From contig JAZNGW010000028.1 in NCBI GenBank assembly GCA_045576655.1, positions 43,267 through 107,266 on the forward strand: a stretch of 64,000 nt of DNA, read 5' to 3'. The translations under genes were made by a program, and so were the position numbers. Below, piece after piece: positions 10,029 to 19,400 of this stretch; positions within the stretch are counted from its first letter, which is position 1, and each line of letters begins with the position of its first letter. The DNA comes from RGIG8745 sp045576655 (GTDB taxonomy: Bacteria > Bacteroidota > Bacteroidia > Bacteroidales > Bacteroidaceae). The notes under the pieces were generated by a model. The model ran no database searches. It was not told the origin of the DNA and saw only the letters and a list, made by a program, of their open reading frames with translations.

Positions 10029-11312
10029 TCACTTTCTGCGATAGGAGCGGAAGCCGTAGAGTGTGACGAAGAGGAAGCACACGAGCGGCAGGACGAACGA
10101 GACGTTGACGGCTGGATGGCCGCAAATAACGCCCATGTCGATGAGCAGTCCCTGGAGGGGAGGCATGACGGCTCCGCCTACGATGGCCATGACGAGGAAG
10201 GCTGCGCCGAGCGATGTGTCCCGAGTCTCAACCTTCTCAAGGGCTATGCCGTAGATTGTCGGGAACATGAGCGACATGAACGTGGAGATGCCTACAAGGC
10301 AATAGAGTCCGGCTATGCCGACGATGCTTATTGCGCCAAGGGTGCATGCCATTGCTCCTATGCCGAAGAGGGCAAGGAGCAAGCGGGCGTTGACGTAGCG
10401 CATGAGGAAGGTGCTGACGAAGCGACTGCACAAGAACATGCTCATGGCAAGGATGTTGTAGTTCTGGGCTGTGGCTTTGTTGATGCCAAGGTTGTCGGCA
10501 TACTGGATGATGAAGGTCCACACCATGATCTGGGCTGCTACGTAGAACACCTGGGCAAGAACGCCTTCGCGGTAGACTACGTCGCTCCACAGGCGGCGGA
10601 GTGTGTTCATTGCCGAATCTTGCTTTACGTCGGCTGATGTCTGCGGCATCTTCTTCAGGGCTATGACGATGAAGACGACGAGCACCACGAGTCCGAGCAT
10701 GACGTAGGGGTCGCGGATGACGGCAAGGTCGTGAAGACGGATGTCGGCTTTTGTCGCCTCGTCGAAAGTATGGAAAATGGTTTCGCCTGCTTCATTGCGC
10801 TTGTCGGAAATCAGGTTTGGCAGGACGATGAGGGAGGCTACCGCCATGCCTGAGAGCGAGCCCATAGGGTTGAACGCTTGTGCCAGGTTGAGACGGCGGG
10901 TGGAGGACTCTTTCGCGCCCAGCGTGAGGATGAAGGGATTGGCGGTTGTCTCGAGGAACGCCAAACCGAATGTAAGGATGTAGAGCGACATGCAGAAGAA
11001 CACGAAGCTTTGCATCGAGGCTGCTGGGATGAAGAGGAATGCTCCCACGGCATAGAGTCCGAGGCCGAGCAGGATGCCGCTCTTATAGCTGTACTTGCGT
11101 ATGAAGAGGGCTGCTGGGATAGCCATTGTGGCATATCCGCCGTAGAAGGCGAACTGCACCCATGAGGCTTGGAAGGCGGTGAGTTCCATAACTGTCTGGA
11201 ACGCCGCAACCATTGGGTTGGTTATGTCGTTGGCAAATCCCCACAGGGCAAAAAGGGATGTGATGAGGATAAACGTAACGAGATACTTTTTCTCTACTAA
11301 TTTTGTTTGCAT
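10029..11312 (-). CDS. fucP: L-fucose:H+ symporter, MFS family
   Basis: 427 residues, about 12 hydrophobic segments, in the FucP/FHS branch of the major facilitator superfamily. Visible features: ALWGFANDITNPM in helix 1, LETTANPFILTLG around residue 120 and RLNLAQAFNPMGS after it, all typical of FucP. It would import L-fucose across the inner membrane. The context agrees: two GH29 and one GH141 upstream on the same strand, and an oxidative fucose operon on the plus strand. It starts 191 bp after the stop of the 11504-16063 gene, with 14-nt repeats between. A terminator follows. Related sugar permeases (galactose, glucose) share the fold, so specificity is inferred from context. Confidence 0.88.
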   Translation of the reverse strand: MQTKLVEKKYLVTFILITSLFALWGFANDITNPMVAAFQTVMELTAFQASWVQFAFYGGYATMAIPAALFIRKYSYKSGILLGLGLYAVGAFLFIPAASMQSFVFFCMSLYILTFGLAFLETTANPFILTLGAKESSTRRLNLAQAFNPMGSLSGMAVASLIVLPNLISDKRNEAGETIFHTFDEATKADIRLHDLAVIRDPYVMLGLVVLVVFIVIALKKMPQTSADVKQDSAMNTLRRLWSDVVYREGVLAQVFYVAAQIMVWTFIIQYADNLGINKATAQNYNILAMSMFLCSRFVSTFLMRYVNARLLLALFGIGAMACTLGAISIVGIAGLYCLVGISTFMSLMFPTIYGIALEKVETRDTSLGAAFLVMAIVGGAVMPPLQGLLIDMGVICGHPAVNVSFVLPLVCFLFVTLYGFRSYRRK

Positions 11313-11344
11313 AGTTGTTTTATTATTAGGAGTTAAAAGGGGAT

Positions 11345-11400
11345 GTTAAATCACGGGAGTTAAATCACAGAAGTTAAATCACGGAAGTTAAAATCGGGGA
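11345..11400. repeat. 14-nt tandem repeat upstream of fucP, four units
   Basis: Units GTTAAATCACGGGA, GTTAAATCACAGAA, GTTAAATCACGGAA and a degenerate fourth. About 50 bp further on (11447-11482) the inverted word TAACTTCTC occurs three times, so AGAAGTTAAA and TTTAACTTCT could pair around a GC-rich centre in the fucP leader. Confidence 0.8.
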
Positions 11401-11503
11401 ATATGCCAAAGGACGTGCCGCCTCGCATCATTCGTCCCCAACGTAACTTCTCTAACGTAACTTCTCAAAATTTAACTTCTCAGTGAAACATCCCGTGCCC
11501 ATC

Positions 11504-14500
11504 TTATCTCACAAGAACTTTCTTCTTATTGACGATGTAGATGCCTCGTGGAAGACCCTCGAGAGAGTCGCCTACCTTCTGCCCCTGGAGGTTGTAAACC
11601 ACAACAGGGACGTTGTCGGTTTCAGTCTCAACCGCATCGATATCAGTGATGTGGTCCTTGGTCATATCTCCATAGTAGTAGAGGTGGAAGTTGTCGAAGA
11701 TTGTCCAATAGCCGTCACTGCTTGATGAGCAACGCAGACCAATCTTGAGACTATTCTTGCCCTCTGCCAACTCGGTCATGATTTCATTCTCATAGAGTCC
11801 CTTAGCGAAGTACTTGCTTGCTGCTTCCATGTTGTCAGGGATGTAGCGAACAGGGCTTCCCACTGATGCCTCTGAACCGCCGAGTTTTGAAGTGCGTGCT
11901 TCGGTGCCGATATGAGCCACCTTAACCGATTCGGTGTTAGCGTAGAGGTATGTAGTCACCTTGTTAGTGCCGTTGACATAGTCAGAGTAAGCCGTAGCAT
12001 ACGCTCCTGGACGCTGGAACGCCTGAACTGTTGTCTTGTAAGTTCCTGCAGGGAGTCCGGTAATTGTCTGGTTGAAGTCGAACGTAGCTTGATAGAACTC
12101 AAGGCATGAGAAGTTAAATGTCGGAGCCACTGACCATCCTGTGTTGTCGCTGATTGAAGCATTCGTCACAAGGAAAGTAACGTCAAACGGTTCGTCAACG
12201 CTTGCAGGAGTAGCATTTGCAAGGAAGTCCATTCCTGCCTGGCTTGTGCTCTCAATTGTAGCGCGGAGCAGATCGAGACCGGAATTTGCATCATCGGCAA
12301 CGGTCTGAGCGTAAGACAGAGCTGCGTCGATAGCAACGTCTGCACCTTCAGCATCTTCAGTGTGAGGAGTTGACTTCACCTTATTGAGGTTGGTAATAAG
12401 GGTCTTCAGTTCGTTGAGAGCTGAGAGACGTGCCGCTTCATCAAACTTGAGGGTCTCCTCAGCCGTGAGAATCACCCAGTGCTGCGATGCCGCGTCGGCT
12501 GAAAGGTCGAAGCCAGTTGCGCCCACATTGCCTGAAGCAGTAGCCACCATAGCACGTGGATTATTGTTTGTCACGTTCATAATCCAGTAGCCACGGACGT
12601 TAGTTGCCGACGTACCGCTACCTACCTTTATGTCTTTTCTGCCCTTCATGACGTGGAATTTCTCCGTAGCCGCAGGAGTAGTCTTCGTTGCAACCTTGAA
12701 GGTAGAGTTGCTGTAAGTGATGTACTGACCAGTGCCTACATTGCGGAACATGTAGTATTGCTTCACTGGGTCGAAGCTGAGGTACCATGCGAAGTTGTCG
12801 TCGTTAGCAACGTCAACCGATGTCGCTTCCTTCCACTTGAGCGAAGTGCCGCTCACCGTCAGATAGGAAGTAGTGAGTCCGAACGACGCACTTTCGTTCT
12901 TGATGTAGTACTTAACCTCATCGTCATGCTCAAACGTATATGCTGGCAGAGCAAAGCATCCGCTTGTAGGGGCTACTCCATCTTCATGCAATCCCTGAAT
13001 GATGAGCGCCTGAGCCATGTAGAGAGCGTCAGAACCGTTGTCTTCGTGAGCACCATTGATTCCATAAGGCCACATGTGCTGACTATCACCAGCCATTTTT
13101 GCCGTCGTGTTGTTATCCCAGAACTGGAGAACGCTGTTTGCGCGAGGACCTGTCCACGAACCGTCTACGAGCATTGTCCACCATCCGTTCTGAGTACCGA
13201 CACCCACACCGTGGGCTGCCTCGTGGAGGATTGTACCTGTGCGCTGATATGAAACGTTAGGACCTACTCGCATCCATCCGCCGTAAGAGCAGTCGGCCGT
13301 AGGAGTGCCCGAACCGTAGTTGCCTGAAAGGTGGAATCCCTGCGTGCTCACAAGCTTGCCCCAAATGTCCTCGATGCCGTGGCGCATAGCTTCGCTAATA
13401 CGTGCATTCTCCTCTGCGCTACCACCATTGTTCCAAGACCAGCTGATATTAGCCTTAGGGAGAGTGATAATCTTTATCTCATCGCCGTATGCCACCTGAT
13501 AGCCCTCAGTCACGACATAAGGGCGAGCGTAATAGACGGTTGAAGGCTTCATGTTCTCCATTATATAGATGCGTCCGCTATTGTCGATGTATCGTGTAGA
13601 ACGCTGGTCGAGCACAGTAGGGTTCTTCTCAGTAGAGAAGCAGAATCCTGCCTCACGAAGTTTAGCTCCGTTGATATTGTATGTGAATCGGCCGAACGCC
13701 ATCACCGAACCGCGTGCATAGCGCTTGTCAGTCTTAGTTATTATCGGCATTGCCCCTGTAGGCGACTGAAGCATGAATGCAAATGCCGCCTCGTCGAGAA
13801 GCACGATGTGGTTAGCAAGGTCAGCATACGAAGTCGCTCCGTCGGCATAAGCAGCCTTTGCCGCATTGATTGCCGCGAGATATTCCTCTGCCCCCTCGCC
13901 AGCTCCGTCGCCATACTGAGTTTCAGCCTTTTCGATAGCGGCAAGCAGTTCAGCATAAGCGGCGATAGAGCGGTTTGCCTCGTCCGTAGCCTCGCGAAGC
14001 GGAGTTGAAACCTTGACATAGCCCTCGGTTGCAGACTTGCCAAGTTCAGCAAGCACATCAGCCATCTTAGCGTCGAGAGCGTCCTTAGCGGCAGAGTGCA
14101 TCTTCTTGTCTGCGATAGCAGCCGCCGCGTCATAGTAGCCCTGAAGAGCAACCTTGTAGTCGGCATCAGTACCTCCGATGTAGTAGAGTCGGAAGTTGTC
14201 GGCAGCGAGCCAGTTGCCCGTAGCGCCCTGAGCCATGAATCCTATTGTAGCGCTGCTTTCGATGTTTGTGAATACCAATGAATATTCAGCAGTCTTGTCA
14301 ACAGCCGCCTTTGTGTTATTAGCAAAAATCCACGCTCCGCTCTGCGATGCGTTAGGAGTGTCCTCCTGTATGTTCTGCGCACCGGCAACAAGTTTGTAAA
14401 TACCGAGGTCGAGCCCCTCGATCTTTTGCACAACAGAAGCATCACCCACCTGTCCGCCTCTGCCAGTCCACTTCTCCACGTAAGTCGTCCCCTTCTTCTG

Positions 14501-16063
14501 CTTGAAAGACGAGTTTGTCTGAGTAGCCATGTGCTGAGCGGTCCATCCTTCAAACTGCTTCTCGAAACTTGGGTTGACAATAAGCGAAGTCATGTCGATA
14601 GGGTCCTCCTCCGAAGCATTGCCATAGCGGTAGTTCTTCATGGCAAGCACGAGAGCGTCAATCTGCCTCTTCACGTCAGTGTTTGTAGCGCTCGCATCTG
14701 CACATACAGCCTGAGCCGCATCGATAGCCGCCTTCAGAGCCGCTGCCCCATTGCCTGTACCATCGCCATAGAGCGCAGCAGCCTCACTGATTGTTGCCTC
14801 AAGGTTCCCGACAAGCTCCTCCTTGCTCAGTCCCTTATAGATGAGTCGGAAGCCCTGCCAGTTCACCCACTGGTTGCTCGATGTCACCGCATATTTGATA
14901 TTGACAGCGCCCTCAGCGTCGACAACGATATCCTTAGCCCAAGCCATAGCGTCGCCATGAGCCAAAGCCTGGCCGCACGACTGCATGCCGTTAGGCTGGA
15001 TCTTGCCGTTGACGCTTGTCCAGTTGTTGTCCGTAGCATTTGTCACAGCATAATCGATTGTTCCCATCAGAGGAGTCTTTCCTGTGTAAGCGCCCTTGCC
15101 AGTTGTTACAGTAAGAGTTGGCGCCACACCCGAACCGTCCTCACGATAGAGCGAATGAAAACCGAGATCGTATGTTCCTAGCGGAAGCACATTGTCCTGT
15201 TCGAGAGTGAATGCCGAGTGGTAAATCTCAAACTCCTCCCAACCGAAAGCAGGGCTGCCGCTGTACCACTTGTCAGCACTTGCATTGCCCACCATGTCCG
15301 CATTGTCAAGCATGAACGACACGTCGATAAGTTCAGTCAAGTCAACGCATACCGCCTTGAAGAGCTCGCGCGAAGCCCTCTCTATGCTCTCCACCGTAGC
15401 ATTAGAAGCACTATAAGCCTCAAGGGCAGTTGCAATGGGCGCCTGATAAGCCCCTTCCTTGCCAGCATCCGCCACAGCCTTGTACACGTTGTACATAGCC
15501 TTCTTTGCCTTATACAGAGCGTAAGCACCATTAGTGATGTTAGACTCCTTGACAAATGCCCACTTCGTCATGCCCGCACCACCAGTAAGAGTCAAGTGAC
15601 CGCCGTAAGTCCACGACACGTCCAGCAACTTTCCAAACTTGTCATTGCTGAGCGTATACACACGGCTGCCTTCAGCAGTCTCCGAGTAAGTAAAATACTG
15701 GTTTGTCGACTTATTTATAACTACATCATAAGCCGCCTCGCTTGGACAGGAAATGTAGTACGACCCGCCCTTCTCCTTGTTTCTCATCCTCACCTTACCG
15801 TCCGAAGCAATAACAGTGCTTTGATTAGGGATTGAGGCGGTATAGTCGCCGTTAGTCAGTCGAGCGGCACAAGCCTGCGTGTTGCTCGTCATGCCATACA
15901 TCACGAAAGCGTCAGCCTCCACATTATAAATATACACTACGTCGGTCGACTTCAATCCGTCGAGACTTTCCCCAGGCACCTGCGGAGCCGTCCATGTCTG
16001 CGCCACAGCCGCCAACGATGTACCTAAACATAGGCATAAGAAAGAAAGAAATCGGTTCTTCAT
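11504..16063 (-). CDS. Giant secreted modular protein with HExxH metallopeptidase-like module (paralogue 2)
   Basis: 1519 residues with signal peptide MKNRFLSFLCLCLGTSLAAVAQ. The order follows the paralogues: beta-rich N-terminal module, galactose-binding-like module, helical FIVAR-like linker, second galactose-binding-like module (about 500-650), helices, and an Fn3-like domain (about 790-890). Then comes a domain with HEAAHGVGVGT (HExxH at residues 947-951) and downstream WPYGINGAHEDNG, followed by a ricin-like beta region containing EHDDEVKYYIKNES, another binding-like module and the tail DAVETE...YNLQGQKVG...IYIVNKKKVLVR, which resembles a type IX sorting domain. HExxH implies a zinc protease; the family is not recognised. 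It has its own promoter (16111-16141). Confidence 0.85.
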   Translation of the reverse strand: MKNRFLSFLCLCLGTSLAAVAQTWTAPQVPGESLDGLKSTDVVYIYNVEADAFVMYGMTSNTQACAARLTNGDYTASIPNQSTVIASDGKVRMRNKEKGGSYYISCPSEAAYDVVINKSTNQYFTYSETAEGSRVYTLSNDKFGKLLDVSWTYGGHLTLTGGAGMTKWAFVKESNITNGAYALYKAKKAMYNVYKAVADAGKEGAYQAPIATALEAYSASNATVESIERASRELFKAVCVDLTELIDVSFMLDNADMVGNASADKWYSGSPAFGWEEFEIYHSAFTLEQDNVLPLGTYDLGFHSLYREDGSGVAPTLTVTTGKGAYTGKTPLMGTIDYAVTNATDNNWTSVNGKIQPNGMQSCGQALAHGDAMAWAKDIVVDAEGAVNIKYAVTSSNQWVNWQGFRLIYKGLSKEELVGNLEATISEAAALYGDGTGNGAAALKAAIDAAQAVCADASATNTDVKRQIDALVLAMKNYRYGNASEEDPIDMTSLIVNPSFEKQFEGWTAQHMATQTNSSFKQKKGTTYVEKWTGRGGQVGDASVVQKIEGLDLGIYKLVAGAQNIQEDTPNASQSGAWIFANNTKAAVDKTAEYSLVFTNIESSATIGFMAQGATGNWLAADNFRLYYIGGTDADYKVALQGYYDAAAAIADKKMHSAAKDALDAKMADVLAELGKSATEGYVKVSTPLREATDEANRSIAAYAELLAAIEKAETQYGDGAGEGAEEYLAAINAAKAAYADGATSYADLANHIVLLDEAAFAFMLQSPTGAMPIITKTDKRYARGSVMAFGRFTYNINGAKLREAGFCFSTEKNPTVLDQRSTRYIDNSGRIYIMENMKPSTVYYARPYVVTEGYQVAYGDEIKIITLPKANISWSWNNGGSAEENARISEAMRHGIEDIWGKLVSTQGFHLSGNYGSGTPTADCSYGGWMRVGPNVSYQRTGTILHEAAHGVGVGTQNGWWTMLVDGSWTGPRANSVLQFWDNNTTAKMAGDSQHMWPYGINGAHEDNGSDALYMAQALIIQGLHEDGVAPTSGCFALPAYTFEHDDEVKYYIKNESASFGLTTSYLTVSGTSLKWKEATSVDVANDDNFAWYLSFDPVKQYYMFRNVGTGQYITYSNSTFKVATKTTPAATEKFHVMKGRKDIKVGSGTSATNVRGYWIMNVTNNNPRAMVATASGNVGATGFDLSADAASQHWVILTAEETLKFDEAARLSALNELKTLITNLNKVKSTPHTEDAEGADVAIDAALSYAQTVADDANSGLDLLRATIESTSQAGMDFLANATPASVDEPFDVTFLVTNASISDNTGWSVAPTFNFSCLEFYQATFDFNQTITGLPAGTYKTTVQAFQRPGAYATAYSDYVNGTNKVTTYLYANTESVKVAHIGTEARTSKLGGSEASVGSPVRYIPDNMEAASKYFAKGLYENEIMTELAEGKNSLKIGLRCSSSSDGYWTIFDNFHLYYYGDMTKDHITDIDAVETETDNVPVVVYNLQGQKVGDSLEGLPRGIYIVNKKKVLVR

Positions 16064-16110
16064 AATATTAAATTGATTAATAAATAATTATCAACAATAT
16101 CTTTAATCTA

Positions 16111-16141
16111 CAAAAGTAGAAAAAATCCCACACCCTGCAAA
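16111..16141 (-). promoter_or_regulatory. Bacteroidetes-type promoter for the 11504-16063 gene
   Basis: On the minus strand, TTTG (16138-16141), 19 bp, TACTTTTG (16111-16118), an exact match to the -33/-7 consensus. The predicted transcript start is near 16104, about 40 nt before the ATG. Confidence 0.75.
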
Positions 16142-16204
16142 ATTACCTTCTGCAAGATTCCACAGGGGGAAACGACCCGCTCCGCACTGCTAAATTCACA
16201 ACCC

Positions 16205-16320
16205 CTCGGAGAAAAGTATAAATAAAAGTAATATTTGTACAAATAATAGTTTTATTTATATAAATATTAGTTTTATTCTTACAAATATAAGTTTTATTTA
16301 TACTTTTCAGCGAAGGGTCA
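16205..16320. repeat. Candidate invertible element, copy 1
   Basis: Perfect 17-bp inverted repeats GAAAAGTATAAATAAAA (16211-16227) and TTTTATTTATACTTTTC (16292-16308) bound a 64-bp AT-rich spacer containing the palindromes TATTTGTACAAATA and TTTATATAAA. The 92 bases 16217-16308 are identical, on the same strand, to 54761-54852. The outer flanks (CTCGGAG on the left, CAGCGAAGGGTC on the right) occur in copy 2 as reverse complements on the opposite sides. The core is therefore flipped relative to its flanks. It lies about 150 bp upstream of the 16063 start codon. Confidence 0.85.
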
Positions 16321-16391
16321 GAAAGTTTGCACCGAGGTGAAAACAGTTTTTCATCCCAATTGGATTGATTTTTCAAGTCGTTGAATCTGAT

Positions 16392-16431
16392 AAAAAAAAG
16401 GAGAACGCATCATTAGAGACGCATCCTCCTT
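16392..16431 (-). terminator. Rho-independent terminator of the 16459-21126 gene
   Basis: Minus strand: AAGGAGGATGCGTC, six-base loop, GATGCGTTCTCCTT, then a run of T (A-run at 16392-16399 on plus). One mismatch in a 14-bp stem. It lies 28 bp past the stop codon. Confidence 0.9.
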
Positions 16432-16458
16432 GTTGTTTTCAAAGCGATAAAGAGCTGG

Positions 16459-19400
16459 CTACTGCACAAGCACCTTCTTCTTGTTTACGATGTAGACGCC
16501 TCGTGGAAGCCCCTCGAGCGTGTTGCCCACTTTCTGTCCGTGGAGGTTGTACACCTCGACCGGTTTGTCAGAGTCTTCGCCAACCGTTTCATCCGCCTCG
16601 ACCTTGTCGATTGCCGTCACTGTCTCCGGCGAGATTGTTCCGTAGTAGTAGAGGCGGAAGTTGTCGAACACGCTCCAGTAGTTTGTACCTGCAGAAGGGC
16701 ACTTGATTCCTATCTTGAGCGACGCGCCTTCGTCGTCCAGACGTGTGGCCACTTCGTTCTCGTAGGTTGAGAGCTTGAGATATGCCTCAGCCGACGCCAT
16801 AGTGTTAGGTATGTAGCGTGTAGATGTGCCCACCTCGACATCATCGGCGTGGAGACGGGTGCGCCTTGCGCCTGCGGCGATGTTCTTAACCTTCACGGTG
16901 CTGGCTCCGGCATAGAGAACGGTGTTGACATTGTCTGTGCCGCCTGTGTAGGAGTCGTAGACTGCATCGTATGCTCCCGGACGCTGGAAGGCCTTGGCGC
17001 GGAGCTGGTATGTTCCGGCTGGAAGACCGGTGATTGTCTGGTTGAAGTCGAACGACGACTGGAAGTACTCAAGGCATGAATTGCCGAATGTCGGTTTGGT
17101 TGACCACCCGCTGTTGTCGTCGATGGCGGCGTTCTTGACAAGGAATGTGATATTGAACGGACGGTACATGCTGGTTGGTGTGGCCTTGCCGAGGAAGTTC
17201 ATTCCGGCTGTGCGAACCTGCTCTATCAGGGCTGTCACTTCGTTGGCAGTGGCTGCATCTGCGGCAAGGGATTCGACCGTAGCGATATCGTCGTCGAGAG
17301 CTGCGTCTGCTCCTGGCACGTCCTCTGTGTGGGAAGTGAGTTTGAGTCGGCGCACATTGCTGATCATCTCGTCGAGTTCGGCAAGTGCCTTGTCCTTGAG
17401 TCCTGTCTCAAACTGCTCTATCTCGTCGGCCTGAAGGAATATCCATCGCTGTGCTGTGGCTGAGTTGTAGAGGTCGAGCGTGTTGGCTGCCACTCCTCCG
17501 TTGGCTGTAGCGGTAAATGTGGCAGGATTTGACTTGGCTTCCGGGTGGATAATCCAATATCCGCGAGTCTTGAAACTGCCGAGTGCGACGTCCTGACGTC
17601 CCTTCATGAGGTGGAAGTCTTCGTTGGCGGCAGGTGTTGACTTGACGGCTGTCCTGATGCCGTTGGCCCCGTTGGCGGTGAAGGTGAGGTAGCGTCCTGT
17701 GGCAGCGTTGCGGAACTGGTAGTACTGGTTGTCTGGAGTGAAGGAGACGTACCATGCGGCACTGTCGTTGAGAGTGACGTCGCTTCCTGCCATGTCCATC
17801 CACTTGACGATGCCGTTCTTCTGTTCCACGAGATAGGAAGTGGCAAGTCCGCGGTCGGCAGATTCGCTCTTGATGTAGTACTTGGCATTGTCGTCCTGCT
17901 CGAAGACGTATGCCGGCAAGCAGAATGCTCCGGAATAGAAGTTGACAGGAATGAGTCCGTCTTCGCAGAATCCCTGGTTGATGAGGGAGTTGCCGATGTA
18001 GAAAACCTCTGTGTCGTTCCAGTTCTGAGGACCTGCCCAAGCACCTGGTTCGAGGTGTGCACCGTTGTGAGGGTATTTGTTGTGGAAGATGTTGTCCTGC
18101 GAGTAAGTCTCGCCCTTGTTTATAACGCCCCAGTGACCGCCGTCGTAAGCGCCGGTGATGACGAGGTTATCGTTGTTTTCCCAGAAACGCACTGCCTCGT
18201 TGGCACGGTCGCCCGCCCAGTAGCCGTTCACGGTTTCACGAAGCGGAGAAACTACCCATCCGCCCCAAATCTCGAGCGTACCGCCACCGATGCCGTGGTT
18301 CATCTCGTGCATGCAGGTTCCTGCACGCTGTCCCATGTTCGTACCGATACGCATTCCGCCGCCATATCCGCAGTCGGCGGTAGGGGTGCCAGGCGAGAAT
18401 GTGCACGACACGTTGAATCCGCGTATGCTGGTGTAGTTTGACCAGTAAGTAGTGGCAACCGTAAGTGCCGTGTTGATACGGTCGTTGTGTGCGGCGTCGC
18501 CACCGTTGTTGTACCAGTATGTCACTCGTCCCTGCGGCAGAGTGGACATCTTGATGACATCGCCATAGCCCACAGCATAGCCCTTGGTGATAGCATAGGC
18601 ACGCATGTAGTAGACTGTGGCCGGTTGCATGTCCATCCAGTACATGCGTCCGTTGTTTTCCAGATATTTTGTTGTGCGGTTGTCGAGCACGGTAGGGTCA
18701 GGTTCTGTGCTCCAGCAGAATCCCTGTTCAAGGATTTCGGAAGAAGTGACACCGCTCACCGTCATACGTCCGAATGCGGCGATGGCACCACGCACATAGC
18801 GCTTGTCAGTCACCACCGTAGGAACGGCGCCTGTAGGGTTGGTGAGGTTGTACTCAAACTCTGCCTTCTCAAGTTTCACGATCTCGGCAGCCATCTCTTC
18901 GAAAGTGGCGTCGAGGTTGTCGTTGACAGCCTTAGCCCCGTTGATTACGGCGAGGAACTTCTCCGCACCCTTCATCACACCGTCGCCATAAGCCACCTCA
19001 GCCTTGGCGATTGCGGCAGTGAGGTCGGCGTAAGCCTTTATCGAAGCCTTTGCCTGCTCCACAGCCTCGCGAAGCGGAGTGGACACAGCAGTGTAGCCAT
19101 CGGCATTGTCCTTCTGGAGTTCAGCCTCAGCGGCTGCAATGCACGCCTTGAGGTTGTCGAGCACAGCATTGTGCATCTTCTCCCCTATGTATGGTTTGGC
19201 AGTCTCGATATAGCCCTCAAGTTCCTTCTTGAAGTCAGCAAACTCGCCACCGGCATAGTAGAGGCGGAAGTTGTCGACCGAAATCCAGTTGCCCGTAGCG
19301 CCTTCGGCAAGGAATCCTACCGTAGCCTCATTCTCGATGTTGACGAACGTCACAGAATACTCATCCTTGCCCACAACCTCAGTCTTGGAGTTGTTGGCAA

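Larger units (their letters stand above)
16064..16458. other. Intergenic region: promoter, invertible-like element, terminator
   Basis: 395 bases without a gene. From low to high coordinate: promoter of the 16063 gene (16111-16141), a degenerate copy of the dispersed repeat (about 16165-16210), the inverted-repeat-bounded AT-rich element (16205-16320), and the terminator of the 16459-21126 gene (16392-16431). The predicted 77-residue minus ORF here only translates the AT-rich element and is not a gene. Confidence 0.8.
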
